Origin: Gavia stellata
Taxonomy: Eukaryota > Chordata > Aves > Gaviiformes > Gaviidae
Assembly: GCF_030936135.1 (NCBI RefSeq)
Contig: NC_082603.1
Coordinates: 32,427,236 to 32,491,235, forward strand
Direction of reading: 5' to 3'
DNA: 64,000 nucleotides
The notes under the pieces were generated by a model that saw nothing but the letters and a program-made list of their open reading frames with translations, was not told the origin of the DNA and ran no database searches. This document shows, piece after piece, positions 27,601 through 40,200 of this stretch. A program made the position numbers and the translations under genes. The number at the start of each line of letters is the position of its first letter. Position 1 is the stretch's first letter.

Positions 27601-28217
27601 CACCTTGCGTGTGATGGTTTAAAATAATAGTAATTTGTTGCTTGTATTTTCCAAGGGACCCTTTTATTCACTAGTCTATTGAGTGCAGCAGGCTTAGCTG
27701 TGCATCGTGTGTTTCTGGAGCTCACCCCTCTGCCCCCCTGGGCACCAGCCACTCAGTGATGCTGGGCAAGTAAGCAGGGAGGATTTAACATATTGTAAGA
27801 GGTAGGACTCACAACTTCTATAGCTACAAGTACAGATGTTTTATGGAGAGATCTGTCAGAGGGGAGAGCGCTCCCCATGCTCCATGTGGGTGTTAACACT
27901 CTTAATGGCTTTGGCATGCCAGGACCTGGCCACAAGCTTTGTTGGTTTCACTGCTATTTACTTGTACTGTCAGGGTCACTTATTTTTATCAGTTCTGTAG
28001 GAATTGCCTTTGCTGTTAGAGTGCCAACCTCTCTGCTAATGGAGAGCAATGCTGCAGTGATGTGGGTCAGGCGCTGTGCCTGGGTGGGCTCGCAGCCCCC
28101 TGCCACCCCCCGCCCTGAAACGCGGGGCCTGGCTGAAGACTACAGCCAGCAACGGTAATTGCCTGTGTTGGTCAACACTTTGCAAAATGCCTCATCGCAA
28201 AAATGTTTCAGTAAGGA
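24661..28217. other. Intergenic gap between convergent HOOK1 and CYP2J copy A (no gene seen)
   Basis: HOOK1 (+) and the P450 (-) point toward each other across about 3.5 kb. GC content rises through this stretch. A 173-codon frame (26890-27411) starts on GTG, overlaps other long frames on both strands and resembles nothing I know, so I read it as chance openness in GC-rich DNA. No interspersed repeat is evident. Confidence 0.65.
24676..24687. repeat. (TA)n microsatellite
   Basis: Six alternating AT units just after the distal HOOK1 poly(A) signal. Confidence 0.75.
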
Positions 28218-28223
28218 TTTATT
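28218..28223 (-). promoter_or_regulatory. Poly(A) signal AATAAA (candidate, P450 copy A)
   Basis: The + strand reads tttatt here, so the - strand has AATAAA about 490 nt after the copy A stop. It is the nearest canonical hexamer I see downstream. Confidence 0.5.
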
Positions 28224-28713
28224 GATGCATTAGAAAGAGATGTTCTAGAGTAACTCTTTTTTTAACAGATTATTTGTCAAGGATAACAAAATCATAAAAT
28301 GTTGGTGATTGCTATCTGTATTACAGTTCTAAAACAAAGGCTGGTACTGCTCTGCCACAGCCTGAATGCTGCAATATCTAAAGTGTTGCTCGTTCTCTTG
28401 CCGCTGTGAAGCATGGCCATCCATCATAAAATTAGGAAATCCCCAAGCCCCTCATTCATTTACAGTGTTGTATGGCAAGCCTAAAAGTGCTCTGGCAGGT
28501 CCCGGACTGATCACCTTTCTTAGGAGATACAGAGTGCGAGGTCTGCTTGTAAAAGAAATGATTTTCCAATTGCTTTAAAAGAAACAAACAAACTGCCCAG
28601 CCTCTCCCTGGAGCCAGGTGGTCATTACCACTGCCCAGGGGAGCTGCCAAGGACTTGTTTTTTAGCATCCCTGCCACAAGATTTTCCCTGCAAGGACGGT
28701 GGCCAAGGCTTCC

Positions 28714-28889
28714 CTATCGAGGCACAGCACAGATCTTGTAGGGCCGCGGGGCAATCGTGATGCCCAGGTTGAACTGGAGGCTGAGCGTGGTGTCCGGGGG
28801 TGCCTGGAAGGTGAATTTCTGGAGCAGAGCCGTGAAGAAGAGGAAGAGCTCAGAGCGGGCCAGCACCTCGCCCAGGCAGGCACGCTTCC
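28714..28889 (-). other. Copy A exon 9: haem-binding loop and C-terminus
   Basis: The exon completes the Gly codon of FSLG and continues [18 protein letters not shown], providing the axial cysteine (Cys439). The L-helix and the C-terminal beta region follow (KFTFQAPPD, ending KICAVPR). There is no frameshift or early stop. Confidence 0.88.
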
Positions 28890-31800
28890 CTGTGGAGACA
28901 GCCCCCCATGGCATCCTCAGCCTGCTTTTGCTGCTGAGAAAGCCTCTGCCTTCCCTTAGGACCATGGTCCAGCTGTGTTACCCCCTTCCCAGGATGAGTT
29001 TTGCAGCCCAAAAAGAGCTCCCCAATAACAGCATTGGCGTTACAGCATGTGCTGCCCCCAGAATTGCATGACTTTGTGAGGGCACGTGTGTGTAAGCGTA
29101 TGCGCAGGCGTTGTATCCTCCCCTGCTTGGATACGCTGTGCTGATGCGCGGTCTGGATGTGCCCATGCTGGGAGAGGTGGTTTGTTTGAGCTGTACCCTG
29201 TGGTGTCAGCAGTGAAGCCCCTAGTGAACTCAACCATGTGGGAGCAGGAGCGCAGAGCGATGTTCTTGCCTTGGTGAAGGTGTTTCTAGGGTCTCTGGCA
29301 TTTCTATGGTCTTTTATTCATCCTCATCTCTCTTCTGTGCATGTGAAGAGAGACAAGAAAGAGCTCAGAGTATGGTTGCAGCGCTTTGGGCTGGCCACAT
29401 GGGCACTCCCAGGGTGCAGCCAACACCTGCCCTTCCCATCGTTATTTTCCTCTCTGTCCCCACTGTGCAGTTGGACGCCCCATCCCAATGCCTCAGCACG
29501 GAAGCACCAAAATCCAGCAAATCTTACCTAGAGAAAATGGTATAAAAGCCTCCCTTTTCCAGAACTGACCATCCTTCAGGAAATGCCCGGGGTTAAAACT
29601 GTCGGGGGTTTCCCACTCGTTCTTGTCAAACATCACGGAGGTTAAATTTGTGAGCAAAGCAGTGCCCTAAGAGGAGAAAAAGGAAAAGAAATTGCACTTT
29701 CTCTGTCATTGACAGCAGGAGGGGCATTTTTATCTTCCAGTCTCCTCTCCAGGAAGAACAGCCATAGTCAAATTCTGCTGCAATTATTTGTCCAACAGCC
29801 CCTGCATGGCTGGTTTTTCCTACTTCTTGTCTGTTCAGGGGTGCAATCATTATATACCCATGTTTTTCCCTCATCAGCATCATTTTTATCTGCTGTAATC
29901 TTGGGCCAAAGTTCCTGTAAAAGCTGTGTGGGATGGGTTCTGTCCCTCAGTGGTGTGTGCAGGGGGTGTTTCGTACCGTTCAACGGGCCAGAGAATGGGC
30001 CGTTGTTTGGACAACAAAAATAGGTGTTCAATAGGAGTGAACTCTGGACAGGGCAGAGACGCTGTGGCTCTGCCTCTCCTGTCTGCGCAGGAGGGACCTG
30101 GCCCGGTGAAACGTGCCTGGGGAACTGAGAGTCTCTTGCTAAAGTTTCAGCGCTCAGGAGTGGTTACCTTTGGTATGTGGAAGCCATCCAAGACAGTGTC
30201 CTTCACTGTTGATCTTGGTGCATTGAAAGGGATGATGTTGCCTTTCCTTTGCACTTCGTGGATGACGGCGTTGGTGTAGGGCATATTGCTCCTGTCCTCC
30301 AGGGCTGGCTGGCGCGCCTGCCCGATGACCGCATCGATCTCAGCTTGCACACGGGCTGGTGGGAAAGAACAGGGATCAGCCAAGGTCCAAGAAAAAACCC
30401 CTTGGAACAATACAAGCTGGTTGCTGTGAGGGTCCCCCAGGGACTGACCTGGGCCACCTGCCACTGTTTGCACCTCTTTTGTGAGTGCAGGGGGATTCCC
30501 AATTTTTCTCTCAAAAAAAAGAGAGTCTCTCACGAAGCCGTGAGGGCTAAAGGTGAGGAAAACCACTGACCTTTTGCTAATTGTACCTTGAATTTCCGGA
30601 TATGTGGCCATATACAGCAGAGCCCAGCGGATGGTTGTGGAAGTGGTCTCGGTCCCCGCGAACAGCAGGTCGAGCGTGCATGCCACAAGGTTTTCCTCCT
30701 GGAAGCTACCGCTGCCGTTATCCTTCACAAAAAGGTACGTTAGTGCCTCATGAAGAGCGAGGGCTGCCCCAACACCAGGCTTAGTCCAAGTCAACCCTAA
30801 GGATTTTGGCAGAAGCTGCTGGCCCCTGCACCTCCATCCTGCTGATGGGTGCCCTGAACCTGAGGTCAATCCTAAGCTCATAAGTGGCCGCACAGGCAGC
30901 TCAGATGGAGAATTTGGGCTTGTTTCTCATCCCTCCTGATTTCTAAGCCCTGCTGCTGGGTGGTTTGTGCCGCATTGCTGACCTTGGCTATCTCCTGCAG
31001 GTAGCTGTCGATGTAGTCCCGTCTCTCTGAGGGGTTCCAGTCCTCCTTGTGTTTGTCAATCTTCTCTTTCACGGAACTCTTCAACAACCTCCAGGTTTTA
31101 AGAAGGGTTTTGTGAGGTCCGGGCAAGAACTTTATTATAGACGGGAAACAGTTGTACAGCTTTGGACACAGAAGGAGAATGGCAAATTGAATAAAGGAAA
31201 AAACCTTTCTGTTACCAAAACTTGAGGACCCTGCAATGCCACGCTTATCAAATTGCTGCAGTTGGTGGAAATAGCTCAGCTCCAGAAGAGCGTTACAAGG
31301 GATTGGTATGTCTACTACGGAGCGACTTGTGTATTACCAGGCATTACAGCAGGCAGGCTGGCAGTCAATGGGCAGGAAAGGTGATGTTGGGTGAGAGACA
31401 GAGCAACATGAGCATTGCACAGCTGAAAATAAGGCAGGAAGAAATTAAAGGCAAATCTACCCTATGCAAAGGAATAGGGAATGACAACAAAGTTTGGTGA
31501 TGAAAACGCTATGAGTTTTGAGGTTGACTCCAGAGAAGAAACTATGGCCCTGCAAAACTGCACACCGTGCATGTGGGTGGCAAGGAGGGCTGTACCTGGC
31601 TCATGATGGTCCCATGGAGCTGAACTGTATTGTCCAGCAGTTGCAGCAATTTTTGGAAGTCTTCATCGTGGTAGTCAAATCGATTGCCAAAGACGATGGA
31701 GCAGATGATGTTTGAAATGGCGTTATTGATTTTAAAGTGAGGATTGAAAGGATTCCCTAGAGAAGGAGAAGAGAATGATCACTTCTCTTCTGGTCTTCAC

Positions 31801-33558
31801 AGGGAAGGAGAAGAAAACATGGTTGTCAGAGGTAAAATATTCCACAAATATGAGTGAAATGAGTGGTCCCTGATGGGCACCCTCCTGTGCCACTGCCTTC
31901 CTGGGACGCCTCACCACCCGTACGAGCTGGCCAAGCTTGGCTGAGCAGCCCCAGCAGTCCCAGTTCAATCAGATTATGGAGGTGTTTGTTTACTTTGGAA
32001 AGCGAGGTCTGCAGACAAGCGGACGTCATTTCAATGCATTGGAAACATCGGTGTTTACACGCATGGGATTTTTCAGAGATCTCCAAGAGAGCAGTAGGCT
32101 GAAGGTGGGCTATGGCTAACGCTTTGGGTGTTACCTAGCTGCATTCACCAGTCGGTTTGAAGGCTAAACACCTGTAAAAGGGAGCTGGATTGCTGACAGG
32201 GTGCTAGCATTGCTTGCAAGGCGAGGTATTTTTCGGCATGCAGTGAATCATGGGTGAAACTATAATGGGCCATACCAGTTCCTGCCTTCAGCACAGTTTA
32301 TGAGGGCCGTGGCACTCACCCTGCTGGTTCCCAAACTCATCCACGAGGTATCGGCACTCCTCCCGGATGCGCTCCTCCAGGCTCCTCTTCCCCAAGCCTA
32401 AGTTTCGGAGGGTGGTCAAGGTGAACCTCCTTTGCTGCTTCCACAAGTGCCCGTTGGAGGAGACCAGTCCTGGAAGAAACACCCCACCCTGAGCCAAGGC
32501 AGATCCCTCCACCAAGGGGGAAAAAGCTCCAGCGCTCTGCCTTACCTCTTCCAGCTGTCTCAGACCTCTGCAGGGTCAACGCTTTGACCTTACAGCTGAG
32601 ATACATGTCCTGAGGGATAACTCACCCATGCTGCTGAAGATCTCCTTGTCGAGAGGAATTTCAGGACGATCTATGAAGTTTTCCCCTTGGTTTACAAGAA
32701 CTTCCTTAACCAGCCGCAGCCCGTTTACAAACACAAACAATGAGCTGCCTATCTGCAAGCTGAAGATTTCCCCATATTTTTCAGTAAGCTGTGAGAGGGA
32801 GGAAATAAATAAAAGGGGTTTCATTTGCAATGAATGGGTCTGTCAGGACAGGGACAGCCCTGGCAGGGGACACGGGTGAAAATAAGGGAAGCTGAGTGCG
32901 GGAGGGGAGATGGGGTGGTCTGCACAAGTGTCTGCTTGACTGTGTATGGTCTTTTTTCTTTCCTCTTTTCCCAAATCGTTGCTCAAGAGTTGGTGTTAAC
33001 TGGCTGTAAATCAAGCAAACCTCTCCAGGTTTGATTGTTCAGTCCTGTGTTTTTCCAGCTTTTGTTTTGCTCCCTTTCCAAACGCCCTTCCAGTCTCCGA
33101 TCAGACCTACAGTGCTCCTATGGCTGTGTGGTATCGTGTTGTGCCCTTTGCCCAAAGGATCACTCCACACTTGTCCCCCTCCTCGTACCCAAGCAAACTT
33201 CATCCATGTTGCTGCTGACTGAGGGCAAACCTCCTGCCTGCCCTGGGGTAAGCTCCTCCGAGTCCTCTCGGGCCACGGGGTTTGGGTTAACCCCTTTCCC
33301 GTGCTGCAAAGGTTGTGTAGCCGCGATCCGCTCCCATCCCTTTCCCCGTGGTGCCCACCACCCCCATACCTTCTGCACTGAGGTTTGGGGATTGCTGAAG
33401 TTCAGCAGGTGCATGTGCCCCAGGAAGGGGAGGGAGAAGGGGCTGGGAGGGAAGTGCTTTGGCTTTCTGTGCTTCATGTAGTCAGCGACGAGCAGGAAGA
33501 CAAGGAGGAAGACAAGGAGCATCTGGAAGGAGATGCTCTCCCAGAGGAAGCGCAGCAT
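28714..33558 (-). CDS. CYP2J40: Cytochrome P450 family 2 subfamily J, copy A (CYP2J2-like; candidate CYP2J40)
   Basis: ER-membrane haem mono-oxygenase; human CYP2J2 epoxidises polyunsaturated fatty acids. Nine exons in transcript order: 33370-33558, 32626-32788, 32320-32469, 31596-31756, 30983-31159, 30587-30722, 30168-30355, 29528-29666, 28714-28889. All introns are GT-AG and phases match the CYP2 pattern. Total 1479 nt, 492 aa, ATG at 33558, TAG at 28714-28716. Signatures: N-terminal anchor (residues ~12-26), C-helix WKQQRRF, I-helix AGTETT (302-307), K-helix ExxR (359-362), haem loop FSLGKRACLG with Cys439. It resembles human CYP2J2 closely through the C/D loop ([11 protein letters not shown]) and the I helix. 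Oddity: the proline hinge is PPSP rather than PPGP. The start ATG has a weak context (C at -3, C at +4). The CYP2J family call is firm; the CYP2J40 name rests on recalled gene order (about even odds). Confidence 0.93.
33370..33558 (-). other. Copy A exon 1: signal anchor and proline hinge
   Basis: 63 codons beginning [16 protein letters not shown] hydrophobic Leu/Val/Phe helix (residues ~12-26) is followed by a basic stop-transfer patch (MKHRKPKHF) and a hinge [11 protein letters not shown], where most CYP2 enzymes have PPGP. This layout fixes the enzyme on the cytosolic face of the ER. The donor is GTATGG just below 33370. Confidence 0.85.
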
Positions 33559-36500
33559 GGGTGGATGGTGGGGGTCCGCAGGGACGTGTCCCGCAGCAGG
33601 TTGAGCTCACAGGGCACCGCCAAACCCCCCCAGGGACAGACGGGCAACGTGCTGACGCAGCTGTGGGCACAAACACGAGACAGAATGGAATGGCTTGTGC
33701 TGACCTGACCTGGAGGCTGCATTTGGACTCCTGCTTTCCCAGGTTTCAGCAAGGACCATTTGATTAAACCCCTTCTTGATTAAACTCAAGCATTTCCTCT
33801 GATCTCATTAAAAAAATAAAACAATCACAATCCAAAACACCCCCATCTCCCCCTTTCCCCTCCCGCCTCCCACTGCTGCTTTACAAAACCCCAGTGATCC
33901 ATGTCCTTGTCTAGAGGACAGAAATGAGCTTTGCGAGGCCAGGATTAAAACCTTCTGGCAGCCTCGCCGTGCCGTTCCCATGAGCCCGTGGCTCAGCACG
34001 AGCCTTGCTTTCTCCTCCCTGTGCTGCCCTCACCGTGCTGCGTCCCGGCGTCGGCTTCACGGTGCCGGGGAGGCTCCAGCCGCTCCAAGCACCTTGCGCT
34101 TTCCTCATTTGCAGAAGCTCGTTCGCTGGTATAAAGAGTCCCTGACCAAGCCCCAGGTCAGCAGGGACATCCAAGATAAGGTTGCACAAGCCTTTCACAA
34201 ACCATCTGACTCATGGGTTGAGGTTTCAGTGTGTCAGGGTAATGTGGGCTGGAAGCAAACAGCCGTTCAGGATCTGCAGCAGTTTGTAAGCACCGTAATT
34301 TTCTGATCTCCGCTGGACAAGTGCAAGCAAAGCAACTTGCTCCGGCCATGAGGGTGGCCCTGCCCCGAGCCCTGCAGCCATCCCTTCCCACCTGCTTTGG
34401 CCTTTGAGTCCATAGCCCATGCTGAAGCTGTGCCCGACAAAGCTAAGGCAGGTGCTGAAAAGCTAAAGCAGATGCCCCGCTCTGCGGGCTGTGGCCCTTC
34501 GGTGGTAGCTGGTAACAGGCTGTGCCATATTTTCCTATCTAAGAGTGGCTCTGAGACACGTAGTTGATCATGCGTGTACACCACATTGAATTTTGACGTA
34601 TGATGTGTTGCGTTTTATTGTGAAAGAAGCAGGAGCATTTGCAGCAGCAGTTTGCCATTGCGCCATGTGGCTCTGCCGCGGCCGTTTGCAGTCGTCAGCT
34701 GCCACTTCGTGCTCCGGGGGACAATTTGGGTTCATTTTCTTCCTTTTGGGGACAACAGTTGTGGCCATTGGGGTTGTCCAGTGCTGAAGACAAGGCACAG
34801 AGATGCAACAGCGCTGCTGGAGCAATGCCATACACATGAGAGCAAAGATGCTGCATAACCTTTACCCTTGAGAAACTTGAAACATTAAATTGCTGTTTTA
34901 TTGTGGAACTTAAAGGGGAAAAAAACTGTTTTCTAGGAGAATCTCTCTTTTTACCCCTGGCTTTTAGCATGCTTAGGCACGTGTTCCCCTTCACTCATAT
35001 GAGATGCTCCACTCAAAAAATAAACAAATTAATGCCTCTTACCTTTATGGTACAGGATCATTACATCTAAAACTGGGTTTTTTTCCCCCAACTCATTTAA
35101 AAAAAAAAGAAGAAAAAGATTACTTCAGTCATTTATTCCGTCCATGAGTAGGGAAGGAAACCCTAAAGTAACAGGGAAAGACAAGTTTGAAATGGAAGAG
35201 GGAAGAAATCAACGTTTGCTAAGCCAGTGCCAACAGTACATACCAGGGGTCAGACCTACACCAGAGCGAATAAAAAAAGTGGAGAGAAAGCAGTGCCTAG
35301 TCCTGAATGGCTTTGAAAACTTCATAGGTGAAAAAAAGTCCACAGATCTTTTACGTTTTCTCTTTTATAAAGAAAAAAACCAACCCCACAGTAGCCTGTA
35401 ACTGCGAAACATTAATTAAAAATGCAATAGGATTAAGGCGATCCGTTAGAAGGACAGCTCATTGACAAAACCCCTGTGTGCCCGGCGTGGCAGGGATGTG
35501 ATGTGCAGAGGACTCTCCCATGTGGCATAAATCTGCCACTGCACAGCGATTGCTTTGTAACGCAGCAAAGGCGGTTATTGCCAGAGATGGAGGCTAAAGC
35601 CAGTGGAAATGAAACTTGATTTAATCCTCTTTTCCTGTTAACTATTCAGTGTCCTACGTGGGTGCCTATAGAAAAGTCACTTATGAAAGTGAAAAGAAAG
35701 AACAAGAGGAAAAGAAACGATCTTTGCTGTGACTGTATTCCAAACAAAAGCACACAGGAGGCAGCATTTCTAAGCATTAATGCTTTGTCACATCAATGGA
35801 AAAATTCTCTACAAGTTGCACATGTAATTAGCTCTTTTCCACGTAGACCCTGGCGTGGGCAGAAGCAGTGTCTCCGTCACAGGTGGTGCCATGCCCCCGA
35901 CCCAGCTCTCTGGCCCCACGCTACGGACATGCCTGCCGTGCATGGCCACGAATCTTTGCCAGAAGTGGAAGGGAAGTGGGTGAGCTCATGACTTCCCACC
36001 CCAAAGCCTCCGCGCCGCCGTTTCCTTCCTGATGGCCAGCGGCGAGCCACCGCAGGCACGAACCTTCCGACACTCTCTGCTGCTTCTCGTTCTGTTGGGC
36101 TTTGGCTAAACTACTCCTGAGCAACCCCGTGCAATTATTTTTTCGCAACTTTTCTTTCCCGTTGTTATATTTTACTACCACAAACCTCTTTGGATAAACC
36201 TTTCCCGCTCATACAATTGCAATACTGCATTTTCACAACCATTCGCAACCTGGACGAATGGCTCCTCATGCCATCCCACTGGGGCTGGCCTATGGTAGAA
36301 GCCTATGGGTTGGCCTATGGTAGAAGCTGCTTCTACCACCCTGTAGCCTCCTGATTAAAACTTCCATATACATATGAGATTAAAAACCTGCATGCTCCTG
36401 CTGCAAGGAATTCTATTTCCATTGCAAAGCAGCAACATGGTGGTGTGGGGACACATACCAAGCCGAGGCCACCTGAGCCTCAGGATCGGCCATGGCCACC

Positions 36501-37023
36501 TGGAAGTCCAAACTGGTACTGAGGCATGAACCCAGAGCTTGTACATCCAAGGCCAGCTGACCCCACTGACCAGGGGGACCTCAGAAAACAGCCCATGGCC
36601 ATTCAGGGTGCTGCAGCGTTGGGATTTAGGGGTTGCGACATGGTCTCTGGGTGGTGGATGTATCCCCTGTGGAAGAGCCACCGTGGACCCAACTGTGCCC
36701 ATGATTTTGCAGCTGGCAGACACCTTCCTGGGAGGTGCTAACAACAGAAATTAAGTAATAGAGCTTTTAAATTCATGTACTTTGCCAAACTGATAGAGGG
36801 GAGGCGGCAGGAGGTGAAGGGAAAAGCACCAAGGTCTGTCCTCGTTGCAGTGCGCAGGATGTGGCCCTCCTGCCCTTCCCACTGCCACCCACATGTTGGT
36901 GGGTGCTAGACATCTGTGGCCCATCCTTTTGGCCCAAAATCTAAGGGGCAGGTAGGAGAAGGGGCACTTTTCAGGCTTGCAGAGGGCTGAAGCGGGGGGG
37001 CGCAGGCCAGCCCCACGCCGGCC
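33559..37023. other. Spacer between the two P450 genes (no further gene seen)
   Basis: About 3.5 kb containing the 5' flank of copy A and the 3' flank of copy B. I find no third set of P450 motifs (haem loop, IRWALLYM, hinge) here, so no extra or broken copy is supported. No TATA box is obvious on the - strand just above 33558. No AATAAA on the - strand is visible in the ~900 nt below the copy B stop, so the end of that transcript is unclear. A short duplicated unit lies at 36288-36327. Confidence 0.65.
36288..36327. repeat. Two-copy short direct repeat
   Basis: The 16-base unit ggcctatggtagaagc occurs twice with a 9-base spacer, the second copy being followed by gcttctacc, which can pair with part of the unit. 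Confidence 0.75.
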
Positions 37024-37202
37024 TCAGTCACGAGGCAGCGCGCAGATCTGGAAGGGCTTGGGGCAGCGCGTGAGGCTGAGCGTGAAGGCGAAGGTCAGCA
37101 CGGCGGCTGCCGGCGGCCGGAAGGTGAACTTCTGCAGGAGGGCTGCGAAGAAGATGAAGAGCTCGGTCCTGGCGAGCTGCTCCCCGGGACAAGCCCGCTT
37201 GC
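37024..37202 (-). other. Copy B exon 9: haem-binding loop and C-terminus
   Basis: Completes FSAG and continues [18 protein letters not shown], with axial Cys444. The tail is Ala/Pro/Leu-rich and ends [11 protein letters not shown]. The exon is GC-rich with many CpG dinucleotides compared with the rest of copy B. Confidence 0.88.
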
Positions 37203-40200
37203 CTGGAAAAGGAGCAAAAATAACCCCACTGAGTCCCGAGCGAGCTTCAACCACCTCTCGGGTTCCTCGCTCACACGCCGCCTTGCAGAGGCTGCGGGAG
37301 CTTTTCTTCCTTGAAAGGTTAGGTGGCAATGTTCACCCACACATTTTGCAGAAATCTTCCCCAGAAGTTTACTGCTGAGCAAACTGCGGCGGCTGTTCAG
37401 AGAGATGAAGAGGGGAAACGCGTTGAAAAAAGAACATTTATGCAGCTCGCGCAAGAGGAAAAAGCCTTATTTTTTTATCCTGCGATAACAAATTGATTTC
37501 CCTCCTGCTCCAAGCAATCAGTATTAGCTGTTACAGGGTTATTCACTGTGGGAAACCCTGGGCATGGGCTGAAAGCCGGACAAGGAGCAGTACCCCCCGC
37601 TCTGGAGGGGGTGTCTTGGGGGAAAAAAAAAAGCATGGCAGAAAGGAAAACCATCTCCCCATCCATCATCCCACCTGCAGAGAAGGGCAGGAAAGCCTCC
37701 CGCCTCCTGTACTGGCCGTTTTCCAGGAAATGTTCAGGATTAAAGGTGTCTGGAGTCTCCCACACGTTTTTGTCGAACATTATCGAAGTCAGGCTGGTCA
37801 TCAGGGTGGTGCCCTGCAAGAGGTGGAGAAAACGGGTGATTACATGATGGAGAAGCGCCGACGGGTTGTCAGACTAGTTTATTATTAGCTCCGTTCCACA
37901 CACAATGTAAACTACTTTTTTTTAAGGGCAAAATGTTTTTTCCTAAGCTATGTAATTAAATGAGGGTGAAAGCCTACAAGATTGTTCACTTCTGTGCTCC
38001 TCTACGTATCACCATAGGGTTGATCCATACCTTGTGCTGCTGTCACTTGTGATGTTAATATAAACCGTCTTTAAATTGATAACATTGTGTTCCCATAGGA
38101 ATTTCAAGGAATTTAACCAAATCATTTTCAATTGATCCACTTTATTCTGCTTTTTTGTTTAAAACCTGATCTGGTTTATCTCCACACCCCCCATCAGAAA
38201 AAGAAAAATATTTTAATCAGTGTGGAGCAAAATGTCCAGATTTTTTTTATTTTTAGTTTTCCTTGATGCAACCAATCATATATATGGAAGAGACTAAATA
38301 GATCTAAATTCCATATTTGCTTTCATAGTTCCAGAACAGTGTGTACACATCAATATCTATTACCTGGCTTTTATCAAGTGCTACTTTTAATATACGATTT
38401 TTAATACTCTGTGGAATTAACAAACCCAAACTGTTTGCTTTCATATGTTTCTTGACCCTCTATTCCCATAATGCCTGGAGGGCGTCGTGTATAAAATTCA
38501 AGGGATAAACCTTGTAAAACTGAAAATTATGACCAGCACTGTAGGATCTCACAACTCTCCTCTATAAGGAGGTGAGACCCATAAAAGCCCTACAGCGTCC
38601 ATCACGAGGGCTTGTGTTTTCTACACAACTGTGACATCTCCATAAGATCCTGCTGATTGGCTCGCTTCCAGATGAGATTTGGGACTTGGGCCATGAAGAC
38701 CTCGCTCCAGTGGGGCAATGGGAGGGCTGGTGTTCTCCACGTACTTTGGGCAGGTGGAAGCCGGCCAGGGTGGTGTCGCTGGTGGACATCCTGGGCACCC
38801 CCAGTGGCACGACGTTGCCCATCCGTAGGACCTCGCTCAGCACCGCAGTGGTGTACGGCATGTTCTCCTTGTCGGCCATGGCGGGCTGACGGGACTGGCC
38901 AATCACCGTGTCTATTTCGAACTGCACTTTCTCTATGGAAAGAGAGAAAAAAAAAAAGACCTGTGCTCAAAAGGTTCCCAATAAGAAAACTGGGGCATAT
39001 GCATGTCCAACACGTGGTAAAGCTGGGAATAACTCTGTTTTCTGAGTTTCACTTATCTAGTTTTGGGCTAAATGAAGGAACCATCAGTGGCCCTACCCTG
39101 AATGTGGGGGTACGTGGCCATGTAGAGCAGAGCCCAGCGGATGGCAGTTGCCGTCGTCTCAGTCCCGGTTAAGAAGAGGTCCAGGGTAGAGCACAGCAGG
39201 TTGTCCTCATGGAAATGTGAGCTGGTGTCACCCTTAAACTTGGGGAAAAGCATGGCAATGAAAACTCTTATTAGGGAAGAGGTGCTTTCAAGAAGCCAAT
39301 CCAAAACCATCCATCCATAAGTCAAACCCTGCTGCTATTTTATTATCCACCACCCCTGGACTTGTAAATTTCTACCCCTTGCTTTCATTGAATTACAAGC
39401 CCTGTGGAATGCTTTGAAAGACACCCTATTTGCTGTAAAGCAACCTTTGAAAGCAGGTAGCATTTTTAAATGTGAAATTTCGCAATAGCAAACACAAGCC
39501 TGCGAGCTCTCATAGGAATGTGAACACGTTCCCTGAGAGTCCTCCTACGCCGCATGACAGAATGAAAAATGGAAGAAGACAAAGTGTAAATACTTCCAAA
39601 TGAAAAAAAAGAAAAGCAACCTGTGTGTTTTTAAAGTCATCAGGCTCCTGCTGTTGCTAAAAGTTTGACGTGGAAGTGGTAGGGAGGAGAAGGCAATGCA
39701 GGAGGCACAGGCTCCTCTGACAGAGCAGCCTTGAGTCTCGTCTACTCATTTCTTGGGTTAAGCTTTAGGTGATTTTAGGTTATCTCCCTGTTTTACCTTT
39801 TCTATTTCCTTCAGGTAACAGTCAATATAATCTCCTGCCTCGGACCGGTCCAAATCTTCCTTGTGCTTTGCAATCTCTCCCTTCACAAAATATTGAAGTT
39901 TCTCCCAGTGCCTGAAGATTTTCCTAAAGGGTCCTGGTAGCCATCTCATGACCAAAGGAAAAGCATTATACAGCTGGTGAGAAATCAAACAGAGCAGATG
40001 AGCATTTCTTGAGTTTAAAAAAAAAAAAAAAAAAAAAGCAGGTATCACAGTTGAGATGATAGGAAAATTTATCAGCTCCGCTTGCTACCAGAAAAAACAT
40101 CAGTTTTGCTGCAAAGGTCAATTTAGTTATGCAGATGTAAACAAGTACAACCCATGTAAGAATCAGCCAGATGTTTTCTGCTGGTAAGGTTCTCTAATAT

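Noticed and set aside
30147-30893. 248-codon continuous frame across copy A exons 6 and 7
   Set aside because: It includes two real exons (30587-30722 and 30168-30355) plus an intron that happens to lack stops. Splice sites and family alignment show the intron is removed.
33559-37023. Possible third or broken CYP2J copy between the two P450s
   Set aside because: I searched by eye for the haem loop, the IRWALLYM segment and the proline hinge on both strands and found none outside the two intact genes.
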